Assembly (NCBI GenBank): GCA_021234155.1
Contig: JAJEKV010000054.1
Span: forward strand, 8,082,655 to 8,146,654
Origin: Isoetes taiwanensis
Taxonomy: Eukaryota; Streptophyta; Lycopodiopsida; Isoetales; Isoetaceae
Direction of reading: 5' to 3'
DNA length: 64,000 nt
A program made the translations under genes and the position numbers. The notes under the pieces were generated by a model. That model worked only from the letters and a program-made list of their open reading frames with translations, was not told the origin of the DNA and searched no databases. Positions 44,216 through 56,339 of this stretch are shown piece after piece. Each line of letters opens with the position of its first letter. Positions within the stretch are counted from its first letter, which is position 1.

Positions 44216-46080
44216 CGAAAGTCAGTATTACTTGGCAGGTAGAAGGATGAGCAGGCTTACTTGGCATCCACATGGCGTATTTTCATAGGGGATGCATGCG
44301 CTTTTATTGCAACCATTTTAATGGCCCGTATTTTTGAGTCGCCGCCGCCCAAAATAATCGACTTTGACCGCCCTCTTGTCGGCGTCACCAACTCCCCTTG
44401 TCAAATTTTGGCGCCAAACTTGTGTCTTGTCACTCCGAGCCTCTCGTGCATCCTCTCCGCCTTCACTCCTCATCGCAATCCATGTCTCCCTGTAATTTAC
44501 GTGTTCTTGAACCATTTCTACGGAACTCCCAAGGCAATAGGTTAGGTGGGTGAGTATCTTTGCTATCAACGAGGGCGAGCATAGAGTTAAGCGACAAAGG
44601 CGATCAGACGTGCGGACACATTGGATAGGTAGGATAAAAGAGTTCAAGTTGAATTCTAGCGGCCGAAAAGTGGAAAGTATAACAATACGACATGCATATA
44701 CCCCTTCTGATATGGCCAAAGAGCTAATCTCCACCAAAAAAAGCGGCTTCCCAAAATTGCCGCAAATGGTAACCCGTTAATCGGATCACGACATGAAGCT
44801 ATCGTCGGCCTACTTAGCTGCGTAGAGATAGTTTGGCGTCGTGTGATCTCCCTTTATCTTTTCATTTCTTTCGTTGACGCGTGTTTACAAACAAATTTTT
44901 GTGCGGGTTTATGTTTATCGGGCGTCGTGGATGTCATTCCTACGAAAGTATTAGTAGTGTACTTGTCGTGTATCACATAGACATCGGAATTGTCCTTTTC
45001 CAAGGTATGGATGCCGTGACCTTGCGGGGTATAGGCATCTGGTTTTATGGACATAATTATAACGTAAAGGTCAGGAAACCGAGCTTGAGGCCGGTTGAAT
45101 TGCCCCCTTTAAGTGAACTTTGTAAACCCACTGGACTAATGAGAACAATGTAATTGCAATGAAGAAATGCATGGCTGACGAGGTGCAAGCGGGGAATGTC
45201 GAAAAGCAGGCGTGAGGATGAGTTTCAAAATCTTCACACCATTTGAGGTATTTGCTAACATATTCGGATGGCGCGGGAAGTTGAAAAGCTCAGAAGACAT
45301 ATCGTGCTTTCTCCCCCCGCCGATTTTGTGGATGGCTTATTTTTGTTTCGACACAGGATGTTCGATTCCACGAATCATCCGGTCAACTAACGAGAGGTCC
45401 AGCGTAGTTAAGTCCTCCTTTAAGTTCGGATACTTTCTTCCAAAACAATATTTATCGTTAATTGTCAACTAGAGCGAAGGAAGCAGAAAAAGAGGCTGCA
45501 CACCTTTTTGGGAGCCGTTTGAGGACCATAATGGACACTCCGTCGCGGTGGATATTCGAGTATGGAGAGGGGAGGAAGTCATTTATACAGACCACCATGG
45601 AAAAGCGAATGGCCATTATCGAGCTAAGAGTGCTAATGGAGACAGAGGAGATTGCTAATGACTTCCATTATTTCATTGATGGCATTAGGGTTGGTTACAG
45701 GCAAGAGGGAAATGTAAAGTTTAGTGAGTTCGCGATCAACAAGAAATTGTCTATCGCCTAGCGCTTTGAATCTCGGTTTTTTATTTGTGTTTTTGTCCGA
45801 TGTTTTTTTAGGGTTCCGTATTTTGTCCAATATTTTTTTAGGGTTCCGTACAATTATTTAAAAACGTTACCATCATATTTTACTTTAACTTCTGTATGGT
45901 TAGAGAAAAGCAAACTCATGCCCCCACGTAGCAGGGCGGGAAGGGAGGGAAGCAACGAGAATAGAAGAAGAGCTGCTATGAGAAGACGCCGATAACCGGC
46001 CCGAAAGAGGAAATAGCCTTATATAGTAGCTCCTCCCTTCCCAGAATGGCGATCCGATGGCTCGGATCGATGCTAATGTA
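44216..46080. mobile_element. Interior of the large element, arm R (degenerate)
   Basis: No intact gene. Coding-like pieces: + strand 44550-44780 (IGRIKEFKLNSSGRKVESI), + strand 45462-45761 (AKEAEKEAAHLFGSRLRTI … RMAIIELRVLMETEEIAND, no ATG start), and - strand 44854-45054. The box GGCGTCGTGTGATC at 44835-44848, also found several times at 58.7-63.6 kb, links this arm to the other. TTTTTTTAGGGTTCCGTA is doubled at 45804-45851. The right limit is uncertain; a LINE 3' end begins near 46093. Confidence 0.45.
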
Positions 46081-46092
46081 TAATGTGATAAG

Positions 46093-46345
46093 TTTGGAAT
46101 AAACTACGAAGATCTGCCAACTTTTTTCACCATAAATGGGGATTTACTAGGGAAGTATTTGATTGAGCTTTTACAGTATAGAGAAGTTTGTATACATAAT
46201 CATAATGTTGATGATAATGACAATTTGAGTGAGAGTGATGAGCTAGATGAGGACTCAAAAACTCATCTATTATTTTACGATGACATCTAAAATTGTCGTC
46301 TAATAGGCCTTCAAGGCCTCCCATAGACGTAACTCTCTCTCTCCC
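46093..46345 (+). pseudogene. LINE 3' end (second family)
   Basis: An open end of 66 codons (DLLGKYLIELLQYREVCI … stop at 46288) resembles the C-terminus of the LINE at 47413-48458 (MIGKYLKELMLQRESIL). A 3' UTR follows: AGGCCTTCAAGGCCT hairpin, CCCATAGACGTAA, then a CTCTCTCCC microsatellite tail. Confidence 0.65.
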
Positions 46346-47045
46346 TCCCTCCCTCCCTCTTCCTCCCCGCTCTCTCTCAAGTTGGCCACATGATCCATTT
46401 TTTCTGTCTCTCGTGCTATACGGCGAGACAATTTTTGTATGTATAGCAGGAGAGATAGACGAGAGACAATAATATCTCATCCTCTAACAGACCCGTTAGC
46501 CAGGCCTAACAAATTCGGCATTCAAACCATTGCTGGATTTTTTGGGGATGCTTTTCCAGTTCCCTTCCCCTGTTCTTCCTCTATTCTGGTTCCCTATTCT
46601 TCCCTATTCGTGAGACCTGGGAATATAAGCTTGAAGCCTGGCTTCAATGTTCTTGATCCCTACATCCTTCGGACATGGAGGATTGTGAACAGAATCGCCT
46701 CTATAATGCTTTTGCCCCATTATCTTTTCCTTTTCTAGGCGTTGGATCAAACTTTTGGCTATGAACTGGACTCCAGAGCTGTGCGCGGATGCCAAAAATT
46801 ATTTCAAGAGAGGGAAAATACTTCTGGTTGGGTACTTAACTAACGGATGAAACTTAGTAAAAATGCCCCTAGCCACAGTTAGGTCGAATTATCTCTCAAA
46901 GTCAAGAATGGCGAAACCCCACTCTCAACCTTCTCTCATGGTCTCTCACTTAAAAATCTCTCATCTCTCATGGATCATGTGGCCAAGGCATCTCTCTCTC
47001 CCCTCCTCCCTCCCTCCCTCCCTCCCTCCCTCCCTCCCTCTCGAG
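46346..47045. other. Intergenic region with CCCT tracts
   Basis: No gene. ORF-like pieces have no recognisable content. A (CCCT)n tract occurs at 47003-47040; a related complementary-strand phrase lies at 46370-46395 (TCTCTCAAGTTGGCCACATGATCCAT versus ATGGATCATGTGGCCAAGG at 46968), so part of it is an inverted repeat around 46320-47040. Confidence 0.45.
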
Positions 47046-47243
47046 TTCGAGACCGCCTAGAATCGCACTCTGAATTGTAGGGTGTCAAAACCCACAGACG
47101 CAATGTAAAGTGGTTGGGGGCAGGGCCCAATTGAGTAATGTAGTGTGGTGTGTGGTCACATGTCCAGTTGGATGCTGCCTAGTGGCAAGATGTTAAAATA
47201 CTCTCCCTCTCCTCTCCCTCTCCCTCTCCCTCTCCCTCTCCCT

Positions 47244-47274
<31 letters not shown>

Positions 47275-47445
47275 ACAAACTGATTGTGTTTGGGGCCAAT
47301 AAGGTTGACCATCTCAATTTCCATTATAAGAGTGAAGTGGTTGAGATAGTGAACTCATATAGATAGATAGTAGTTTTAACGTCACGCCACTAGGCAGCAT
47401 CCAACTGGACATGTGACCACACACCACACTACATTGCTCGGTTGT
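47046..47445. repeat. Inverted pair of LINE 3' ends
   Basis: 47130-47198 (TGTGGTCACATGTCCAGTTGGATGCTGCC…) is the complement of 47373-47440. Each copy leads through GATGTTAAAA or GACGTTAAAA into a microsatellite: (CTCTCC)n on one side, TATC repeats on the other. The copies meet tail to tail. Confidence 0.7.
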
Positions 47446-48545
47446 GGTGTGCATGTGGATAAAAGTCATAGTTGGAACCTTGCTGTTGAGCAAAGGATTA
47501 ATGGGGCACTTAAAGCTCTCTACAATATGCAGCGTACTAGTGGCAAAGCTGAGATATGGAATTTTGATCTGAAAAGAACACTATATCGTGTACTTGTGCA
47601 GTCAGTCATCCTATATGGATGTGAAGTATGGGGGCCAGGTCTAGCAATAGATACATGGAAGCGGGTAGAGAAAGTTCAAAAAAGTTTTTAAGGACTGAAT
47701 TGGGAGCTAAAGCTCAAATACCATACGATATGCTGCTTGCAGAATGTGGTATGTTGCCCTTGGAGTCAGAGGCGCTGTGTACGCTGCTCACGTATCTTTG
47801 TAAGATACAGTTTGAAGTGACAAGAGATGCTCTCCCGCGTTTGGCGTTGGAGGAAACTAGACACAACGGATGGTTGGCTGACATTCTGATATGGATGAGA
47901 AGATGGGGAATGGATATAGGAGAGCTAAGTGCACATCGGGATGATATTTGGACTTGGGTATATGACCATACCATGAGGAAGAACTGGGGTGTCCCCGAGG
48001 TAAAGAAAGAATTTTACAGGCAATCTATCAATCCTTCATTGCAGGAAACAAAACATTTGAAAGAAAACCTATCATTGAACACTAGACATCTAATTAGCAG
48101 AATGAGACTTATCTCGCACAGACTTGGAGTGGAGATAGGGAGATGGAGTGACATCCCTCATGAGGTAAGATTCTACAAAATTTGTGATATGCAAGAAGTG
48201 GAGGAGGAACAACATGTGATCATAAGATGTCCATCTTTTGCATGGTTTAGGCATAAGCATTCTATAGAATTAGCTTCTTTGCTAGAATTTTTTGAGCTAC
48301 CCGGTCATATGATTGGGAAATACTTAAAAGAGTTAATGCTCCAAAGAGAAAGTATACTACAATGCAGAACAATGAGAGAAGAAGAGTTTGAGGGAGCTAA
48401 TGCAATCTTGTCTGAAGATGCATTAGAAGATATATTCTATAATGTTGAATGTACATAACTGAACGTCTCATAGACCTGGTGGTCTGCAGACGTAATAAAT
48501 AAACATTTCATTTCATTTCTCTCTCCCCCTCCCCTTCCCATAGAC
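47413..48545 (+). pseudogene. LINE ORF2 C-terminal part (second family)
   Basis: Starts in NLAVEQRINGALKALYNMQR (about 47480), shifts frame near 47685, then is open to 48458: LVQSVILYGCEVWGPGLAID, QIPYDMLLAECGMLPLES, HLISRMRLISHRLGVEIGRW, and a knuckle remnant in which the first cysteine is lost (…ICDMQEVEEEQHVIIRC). The 3' UTR has AGACCTGGTGGTCT, a hairpin, then AGACGTAATAAATAAA and a CATTTCATTTCATTTC tail (48507-48521). The RT core is missing. Confidence 0.85.
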
Positions 48546-49149
48546 GTAATATCATTTCATTTCTCCCCTGCCCTCCCCCCTCCCCCCCAATGCTGAGGTT
48601 ACAAATGCTAGAATTTTATCCTTGGAGAAGATGTATCATGTATATTCTGTTTGTCGTCATTGTGATTATGTAAACATTGGCACAAAAGAAAACAGTCATA
48701 AGTGTAATCTTTGCAAGAGCCACCGAACTATTTGTCATGCCTATGGATGACCTTTGTAAACAAGTTATTTTTAATATCTAAGAACAAAAAATATCACATT
48801 CATTTTTGATGTAATGTATACGGATCTTTTGGGGTTTAATGTTGACTTTTCAATCATTGTATAAGAAATGCTATTATTGGGATGGCTTTATCTTATTGAC
48901 TTTTCATATGATTGCAAATGATTAGATCTAATCTAAATTCCTTTAGTATATCATTTAAGAGGTAATTACATTGCCTTTATCATTCTATTATATTCTTCAT
49001 CATGAAAGCTGACAGTTTTTATATAGACAGAGGTATAAGGGAAAAAGTGTAAAACAATAACATGATGAATGACTACTTACCTTTTCTTAGGACTATGGGT
49101 GGCTAATAGTTGCAAAGATAAGGATGCTTATGCGGTTGTCTATGAGTAC
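48546..49149. other. Intergenic region
   Basis: A second TAGACGTAATATCATTTCATTTC (48540) shows a doubled LINE tail. The rest is AT-rich with no gene. Confidence 0.4.
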
Positions 49150-50205
49150 TTATGTGATGTGGTCACATGAGAGTGAACTGACTCCTTTGACCTGTCAATG
49201 CTCATTCAAATCACTGTCTTTGGCTTTTTGCAAGATTTGCAGTCTGTTGAAAGCTCAAGGCAAGACCCATATGTTATAATTATTCATGGGGTCTTGAATC
49301 TTGAATGGTGACCAAGAGTTCAAGGACCATGGGACCATGATTCTTGGGTCATTAAAACCTTGTCACTCATTCTTCTTTCGTGGTGGGCACATGGTTCGTA
49401 CCATATATATGATTGGGGTTGTAACACCATGGTAGTCTAGCTGCAAAATCCCCAATTGTCTTAACCAGTCAGTGTATGATAGTGTGTTGGATTTTCTATA
49501 TACTAGAATTCAAAATACTTTGTTTCACATATAAACTCTGTTTTTCAACCAGTGGTTTCTCATCAGCATACAAGAACTTGAGTTTTTGGATTTCAATTGA
49601 ATTTTGAACTCTATGTTTTGTGGTGCCTATCAATCACTCTAATACCAATGTTAAGGCACATGAATGGGGCCCCATAAGCCATGAACATGTCCAACCTATC
49701 ATGCCGCCTTTGGCCGTCTATAATGTACAATTTTATACTCAACCTTTTTTCCATGTTAGCCGCCTTTGCTATTGGATTCCTGCTCACCTTCCTTGCTATG
49801 TTGTCTTGATGGTCAAGATTGTGACAATAATCCGTATCTCTTGTTATGGTGGCATTCAACATCCCTATCCCAACACTATAATTATATGGTATTACCTATT
49901 TTTCTAATAGTCATCTTCAATGCTGGCATTGTCGGTTGTACTAATTAAAACAATGCACATGAATGCTTGATGACATTCGTGGTCACATCACCTATTAAGT
50001 GGTGATTGTCATCCTTGTTGGTGAATTCACATTCATTAGTTGCATCCATCTTCATGAAACAGTATATGAAATTGCAATATCACAATGGCGGCTTCACAAA
50101 TGGGAACCACTATTTCACTTGTCAAAAATCAAGAAGCACATTGTTTTACTAATGGAATGTGTTGACCACCTAAATATCTTGGGTGCCAAGTGGCAAGGTT
50201 GTTCT
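49150..50205. repeat. Dispersed repeat R3, copy B
   Basis: Counterpart of 41388-42690. ACTCTAATACCAATGT at 49637-49652 is the complement of a tRNA-Met-type primer site with one or two changes, followed by TGTTAAGGCACATG, a possible LTR end on the minus strand. ORFs in it are not conserved with copy A. Confidence 0.55.
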
Positions 50206-50214
50206 TGATGCATA

Positions 50215-50735
50215 GGAATTGAAGGCCATTAGGGTAATAGCATGGAACATCAATCATCTAACCAATAAAAGGTTCACGATGGGAGATGTTCTAGCATCAG
50301 TCGATATGGAGACATGGGGGAACGAGGAAAGTTGATTACCTGGCATTCCTAGTTTTATCCCTTTCCATTCCATATGGAACATGAAGGGATGGCGTAATAG
50401 AGGATATAGAGGAATGGCATGCTTTGTAAGAAAAGAATTTGCATACATTAAAATTGTAAGAGATACCAAGCAGTACATATGGTAGAATTGCCTGGAAAAT
50501 ATAAAAAGTTGTACATTGCTGAATGTTATTTTCCTCCATTAAAAAAGAGTACGTATCTAAAATATAGCCTGGATATGGATGACCCATTCCAACATTATAA
50601 AAAAAGTTGTCTGGACCTTATGTCTACTGGTGACATTATGCTCATATAGGAGATTTTAATGGTAGAACTGCAGGAAGACAAGCTACATTGGTTAGTGATG
50701 AGGGCGATTCGATATGGATGAAACCCCTTGATTAA
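50215..50735 (+). pseudogene. LINE apurinic endonuclease domain fragment
   Basis: This domain nicks target DNA to prime LINE insertion. It reads AIRVIAWNINHLTNKRFTMG (normal start motif with catalytic N), then GMACFVRKEFAYIKIVRDTK, then LYIAECYFPP and IGDFNGRTAGRQATL (the GDFN motif). Frames change at least twice (about 50470 and 50620), and no RT follows. It is probably the 5' part of a LINE, separate from the insertion ending at 48545. Confidence 0.75.
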
Positions 50736-52718
50736 TCTGAGTTGGAGGCTGTGGGGTGGATAAAGAAATCAGGATCTTCAAAGGGCAGTAATTGAGAATT
50801 AAATAGGGCACAAATAACATCTTTTTCCTCGACTGTTAGCCAGAGCCGTAGACGCAAAACGTCATTGATGGGGAGTGGGTCTTCCACAAAACCAGATGCA
50901 TTGAACCATCTGATGAGGAAAGTATGACACCTTGCCTTGACATAGTCCAGGTAGCTTGTCGGCTGACGATAATCCTGACTAATTTGAGCTGCCAAAACGG
51001 TGTAGCGTTCAGTGTTTTATTGAGCCTCTTCAACAGATTGCTCGACCTAATGAAGTCGATGTATCAGGTCCTGGATTTCATTATCCTTCTTGTCAGCAAT
51101 GCGCCTGAGTTCTTTGATCTTCTATTGAGCGTGAGTAGCATGAGAAGGTGAAGCACCCATAGAGGAGACTTGGGGCTGAAGCCAGCAATTTTCGCGTCAT
51201 CTATTATTTTCTATTTCACATAATTTTGTAAATGAGCTTCCAAAAACTTAGCCTGAAGTTGGGTAGCAGTCAACATACCCTCAAGCTTGACACTAATTAG
51301 TAGCATGTTGTTGAGCACGAAAGCCGTCTTAAAGTCCTTTGTAGAGTGCCAAGGCATCCCTAAGAGTCTCCTTTGCATTGAGTTGGGCCGCGAGAGTTTC
51401 CACTTGACCTTGGAGAGGAGCATGGAGAGCCTCAAGATTGGCCTTAGCCTCCTGTTCCTTCCTGAGTTCCTCATAGGTGGCCGAGAGATCTTCATGTTTC
51501 GTTTGGAGTTGGTCCTCAAGAAGTGTCGTCTGAGCATGGACAGCTTGGAGTTCCCGCTTTAAAGAATCAGAGGAATCAAGATGATCCCTAATACTATTTA
51601 TAAGCTTGTCCTGGGATTCTTGAAGCTACAGAATACAACTTGCAATAGTCTCCTCATATTTGTATAAGGTCTGCGAGAAGGCTGAGGAGCATGATATTGG
51701 GCAGCGTGAGGGTTTGAGGCTCGCGATAGCTGGTGATTTTCAGATGGGCTGCCCTTGTCAAAGTGGTGGAAGGAAGAAATGGCGATGACCGAAGAAGTTC
51801 TGAGAGGAGGAGATTTATTACTTCTTCCCGAACAACAACTAGCAGTTGGCATGGGTTGGGATGATTCTTCCATAATTTCCCTAATAGCCGTGATTTTGGA
51901 AGGGGCCTGACTGGAAACATGAGAAGGTGAGAGTGGCTAATATGTGGAGACTGTGCTGGGAGCAGGAAGGCAATGTTTAATGATGGCCTGGAAATGGGCA
52001 CCCATGGCTGAATCAGTATTGAAACCCAGTGCTTTCCAAAATCGATCAAGTTCTTCCAGGACTTGCTGAAGCATTAGCTGAGGCCAATCAATGGAATTGT
52101 CTAAGTCGATAGCCACAATGGCTGTTTTGAAAAAATACCGGTTGATGTGCGTATTTCTTATCGAATGGCCAAAGAATTTGCGCCATAAAAATTTGGCAAA
52201 AGATTCATAAGGCTTATTGGAATTCGTCAGTTTGGTGGAAGTAGCAGAATAAGGAACTTCTACATATCCGTGACATCATAATCTTGTAAATCAGACCAGC
52301 TCAAAGGGTTGTTTCTGCGAGCCAATTGAAATAACTGAAAAAGAAGTGCCTGATTGAGGGTGATCTTGGTCCCATCTACGAAAGTCTGGTAGCCTGCATC
52401 GGTGCTGACCATCTGGGCCATAAAACTGTCAGAGTTGCGCCAGATTTGGAATAGGGAGCTCTTGATCCGCAAAAAGGGCAAGACCAGGCGCATGAAGAAT
52501 AGCCATGGAAAACTAACTGTTGTGAAGGCGAGAACATCCATGGGTGTGGTTGCATGCAGAGTGGTAAAACGAGTAGAGGCGGCCATGGCGAGCAAGAACA
52601 AACTTGAGGCGATGGCAGAAACAGAAAAGAGCTTGAAGGAATAGGATTTGCATCGGTTTGCAAGAACGTATTTATAAGCATCTTCAAGAAGAATGATCAG
52701 AGCCATTGAAGAGGACAT
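50730..52718 (-). pseudogene. Long degenerate coiled-coil protein gene
   Basis: On the minus strand a broken frame runs nearly 2 kb. Start candidates are at 52718 or 52586 (MAASTRFTTLHATTP). A globular part (FMAQMVSTDAGYQTFVDGTK, then, one base out of frame, FAKFLWRKFFGHSIRNTHI and LMLQQVLEELDRFWKALGF) precedes a polar linker, then a coiled coil (about 51570-51340: TTLLEDQLQTKHEDLSATYE, ANLEALHAPLQGQVETLAAQ) and a C-terminal region open at 50732-50995 (ARCHTFLIRWFNASGF, LRLRLWLTVEEKDVI). There are several stops and at least three frameshifts. It could be a gag-like protein of a non-autonomous element; no family is recognised. Confidence 0.5.
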
Positions 52719-52999
52719 ATGTCATCATCAGGAAGCCAGAAAGGAAGGCAAAAAATTTCTCTAAGTCCCAAAATTGGGCAGTGGAAGATAATTTGGTAGC
52801 TGACACAGCAAAGAGGATGAATACTGATGTGACACTGCTGTGAAGGCTATTTGGCGTAATTAAGAGAGGCACCACGAGGAAACTAACGTCTTAATAATGC
52901 CAAAAGAAGATAAAGAAAAGTGACCAAATTTGCGGCATGGTACGATAATCTCCAAGGGAATTATCTTTAATGAAAGAATCGAGACAGGATTAGGATGGG

Positions 53000-53710
53000 A
53001 CATGTGTATTTATGTCGATTGGGCTAGAGTGGCAGAGTGGAAAGCCGATGGCATATATATAAGGGTAGTATGGGTTGCTAAAAAAACATCACAAGATCGC
53101 CATGGAGATGAAAAACACGATGTGGAGCTACTTGGAGTGGTTAACTTGCTGGATGAATCATTTAGATATTTAGAAGATGAAGAACCGTGGGATGCCATGG
53201 ACAGGTAGTATACTATTCTACAAACTTGCCTTCTATAAATTTTAAATAAGGATTTTTTCTGTCAGTAGGAACTTAGGAACTGCGAATATATAGAGGGAAA
53301 ACCTCCGTTTTTATGTAAAATCCTATTTGATGATAAATATATAAAAATTTGTGCCTCTAGTTCATATGTTTGGTTCAATCACTGGAGTTTGATCGTTGTC
53401 GATATGGAATGGTTTAAGTTGAAGACCATTCATCAAAGATGGAAGTGGAGTGCCATCCAACTTAGCAAGCTGGAAAACACTGGGGTGGACCACTTGAACA
53501 ACTTCATGTTCTAACCATTGAAACTTGAGTTTTCTCAGATGATTTTTGTATCTGGAATGATAAAGTAGGACTAGATTTCCTTGTTTGAATTCCTTAGTTT
53601 TAATCTTGTGGACATGCCAGGATTTCCTTAACTGTTGACCAGCTAGAACTCGAAGATAAGTGTCACATCAGAGCTCAAGCTGTTGTAGTTGATAGACCCG
53701 TTCTTGCAAA
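53000..53710 (-). repeat. Retroelement 3' region, inverted copy of 6270-6940
   Basis: Includes, on the + strand, the conserved antisense tail EKHDVELLGVVNLLDESFRY ending at 53208, and non-coding sequence shared with the first copy. Confidence 0.7.
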
Positions 53711-54058
53711 GCAGCTGGGGGATTAGGAGTAGTAGCCAGCTGAACTCTCAATTTGGGTAGAATGTACTCGAAGTGCATCAAGGCCTCTTGACTACAAGTT
53801 TGAAAGGTGCCATGTAGCAATTTTATAAGTAGTGTTGTAAGCCCATAAAACTATAGGCAGTTTTTCGTGTCAATCTTTTCTAACAGCATCACAAATTTTC
53901 TTTAGGATAGAGATCAACGTCTTGTTGGTGCTTTCTGCAAGACAATTACCCTGAGGATAATAGGGTGTGTTTTTCCCGTGATAAATATGGAGATAATCCA
54001 TTAATTCTTTGATGGTGTGATTCACAAAATGAACACTACGATCAGTAACTTCGGATCC
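53360..54058 (-). pseudogene. Ty3/gypsy integrase remnant, copy 2
   Basis: Minus strand: EVTDRSVHFVNHTIKELMDY, YYPQGNCLAESTNKTLISIL (catalytic glutamate present), a stop in RKD*HEK, then LWAYNTTYKIATWHLSNL and the post-integrase block to QLKPIPYRQ. It is truncated at 54058, so the first catalytic aspartate and zinc finger are missing. Very similar to 5850-6555. Confidence 0.8.
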
Positions 54059-56330
54059 CCCCATGGCTGTGTAAAAGAACTCACGCGAGGGCGAGAACAA
54101 AGTTCTATTTTATTGCAAACGTTTTTCGTTCAATACATACACAATGAAGCTGCAGATTCTTCATCCTTATTTACTCAAGTTGTAATTACCTACTAAGAAC
54201 TGCAGATTTCTTCTCTGAGCTCCTGCAAAGGCACATGATTCTAACAACTTTTACATCTATCCATTATTTGAATTTAAAAGTCTGAGTTGGTAGTTACCAT
54301 AAATAAGAATGCATTGCTAAAACTGCAGACCCTCACGTGGCAATATCCTTGTTTCTGATGACAACATTCACCTTGCATCCTTACGGAAGCATGTGAATGC
54401 TGGAAAATAAAACTTAATTTATCAGCAAGTCCAAACCTCAGGAAAACATTGCTGGTTGCTTTTATGCTCGCTTTAGATCTTAATCCTTTTGTTGTTCCTT
54501 TTTGCCTATGCAAAATGCTTCAAGAGATCCCGTACAACTTCTTGTGTATTTGTCATTTGAGTGCTCATCTTTGAACTTTGGTTTCAAATGTTTGCCAACA
54601 GGAGGCTTAAAGTACTTGGAAGCATTTGAATGGTCATGGAATGCTTGCAAATTTGACAGTAAGTAGATTCAAAAAATACAACTCCAAACATAAATCTGAG
54701 CATCAACATAGCCTGATAGGAATGTCCCTGTTACAGTAGCAATAAGCACTCTAAGACTTCAGATTGCACTTTAGAAACATCAAACATGCCAAACTTAGAT
54801 GGTGTACAAAAAAAAAGTAGACATGAATTCGAATGATGTCAAAATCAAGCATTCTTCATTGAAGGATTATCTCGATGCTCCCGCAATAAGAAGATAGATA
54901 ACTTTCATGTATTCTCATTGATTATTCAAGATTTTCTGTCGTCTTCACTCATTGCGCTCTTACTTCTTTCTGTTTCCCAGTTTTCTGTTTTTTTTTTTTT
55001 ATTATTACAAAATCCCGCATGGCACTTTTCTGTAGAGGAGTTGTTTGTTGGATTTACAGGTTCTCACAGAGGATCATCCTACGAACTCTCCCGAACCCGG
55101 ATCCCAAACACTGTCGCCGATTGCCGAGTCCTAGTTCTTTTCTTCTCTTATATATTTTTAGACTTTCATTCAAGAAGAGCTCCTCAGCCAGACTGCTGCT
55201 TGCTTGTCTCGATAACAACGACAGGATGCTGCTTATGACTCTTATTATGGAGATTATGATATCGAAGTTGGTCGCCCATATTCATGCGCCCATTCGGCCC
55301 CACCCACCCCTCGGACATCTTCATGTTTAGGGTCCCCTATACATTGTTGAAATTGTTCAACCATATTCGCCTCGCCAGACCCCTGTTCATTAGACTCTAC
55401 CATATTTTCTAACTCCAGAAAGCACTTATGTCCATATTATACCCATGCCCATGCATGTTCCTTCCCAATCCTCTTCGGCACAATATGGCATAAGTTATTC
55501 TCAGGTCTCTTTTCTAGATGCTATAAGCCCTGGTCTATGTCTGCCTCTATGATTTCTAGCACTGGGCCCTGCATTTGGGGTAACGCTGCTTCTGCCCCCT
55601 TTGGGTCATGGATCTGCCACTGTAATTTATTGTCCCCACTGTTGAATGTTCCCTATAGGTTGTACTGACTTTATAAACACCCTTCACCATAAGGTCTTGG
55701 GATGACGGTCCAGGAGGAAGAACATTTCCCGTTGATGGGCCGCGATATATCTGACTTTCTTAGCCTTAAGGAAAAGATGGTATTGTTTTACTGCGTGTGG
55801 GCATAGAGCAGGGTTTTGTGACTTGGAGGAGCCAATGTGTTTGTTGCATTCAACAAACCATCAGTTACACGGGAAGGTCTTGGCCCCTATGGCGAGAGCG
55901 ATTTCTCTCTCCTAATTAAAGCACCTTTTTGCAGCAGCTTCGAGGACATCAATCAGCTTGTATGCCTGTTGCTCTACCATAGAGAACTGCAAACTGTCTG
56001 TCAAGTCATTTGTGAGCATCCAGGCATAAGCCTCTGCATATTCAAAGTCCAATCGCAGTTGAGGCATGCGAGGAGATGCCGCACAGGAGGTTGGAACAAC
56101 CTACCAAGCCAGTTGCAAGTAGAGTGATAGATGGTCCAGGTCCGACTCATCATCCCTACTATTTATTTCTACTCGAAAGTGCTGGATGACATGCATATCT
56201 TGTTCAGTCATCCACCACACTAGATTTGTCCCTCAGTTCTCCGCCTGCAAGTGTGCTTGCGAGAGGATGGCCACTGCATCAGTCCATTGCAGATTACTAG
56301 GTCAAAGATATCACAAAGCAACAATAACCG
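54059..56330. other. Region with unassigned coding-like pieces
   Basis: 54059-54900 is AT-rich. 55000-55350 and 55700-56130 contain proline- and serine-rich open pieces; the best is 55837-56127, 96 codons with GPYGESDFSLLIKAPFC and LVCLLLYHRELQTVCQVI. They have no recognisable domain and may be exons or relics of a host gene. Confidence 0.3.
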
Positions 56331-56339
56331 CCTATCAGA

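Noticed and set aside
44318-44737. 139-codon minus-strand frame in arm R
   Set aside because: No heptad pattern or domain; composition resembles an antisense shadow. Left as unassigned.
47200-47275. (CTCTCC)n tract as a promoter element
   Set aside because: It is the microsatellite tail of a LINE 3' end.
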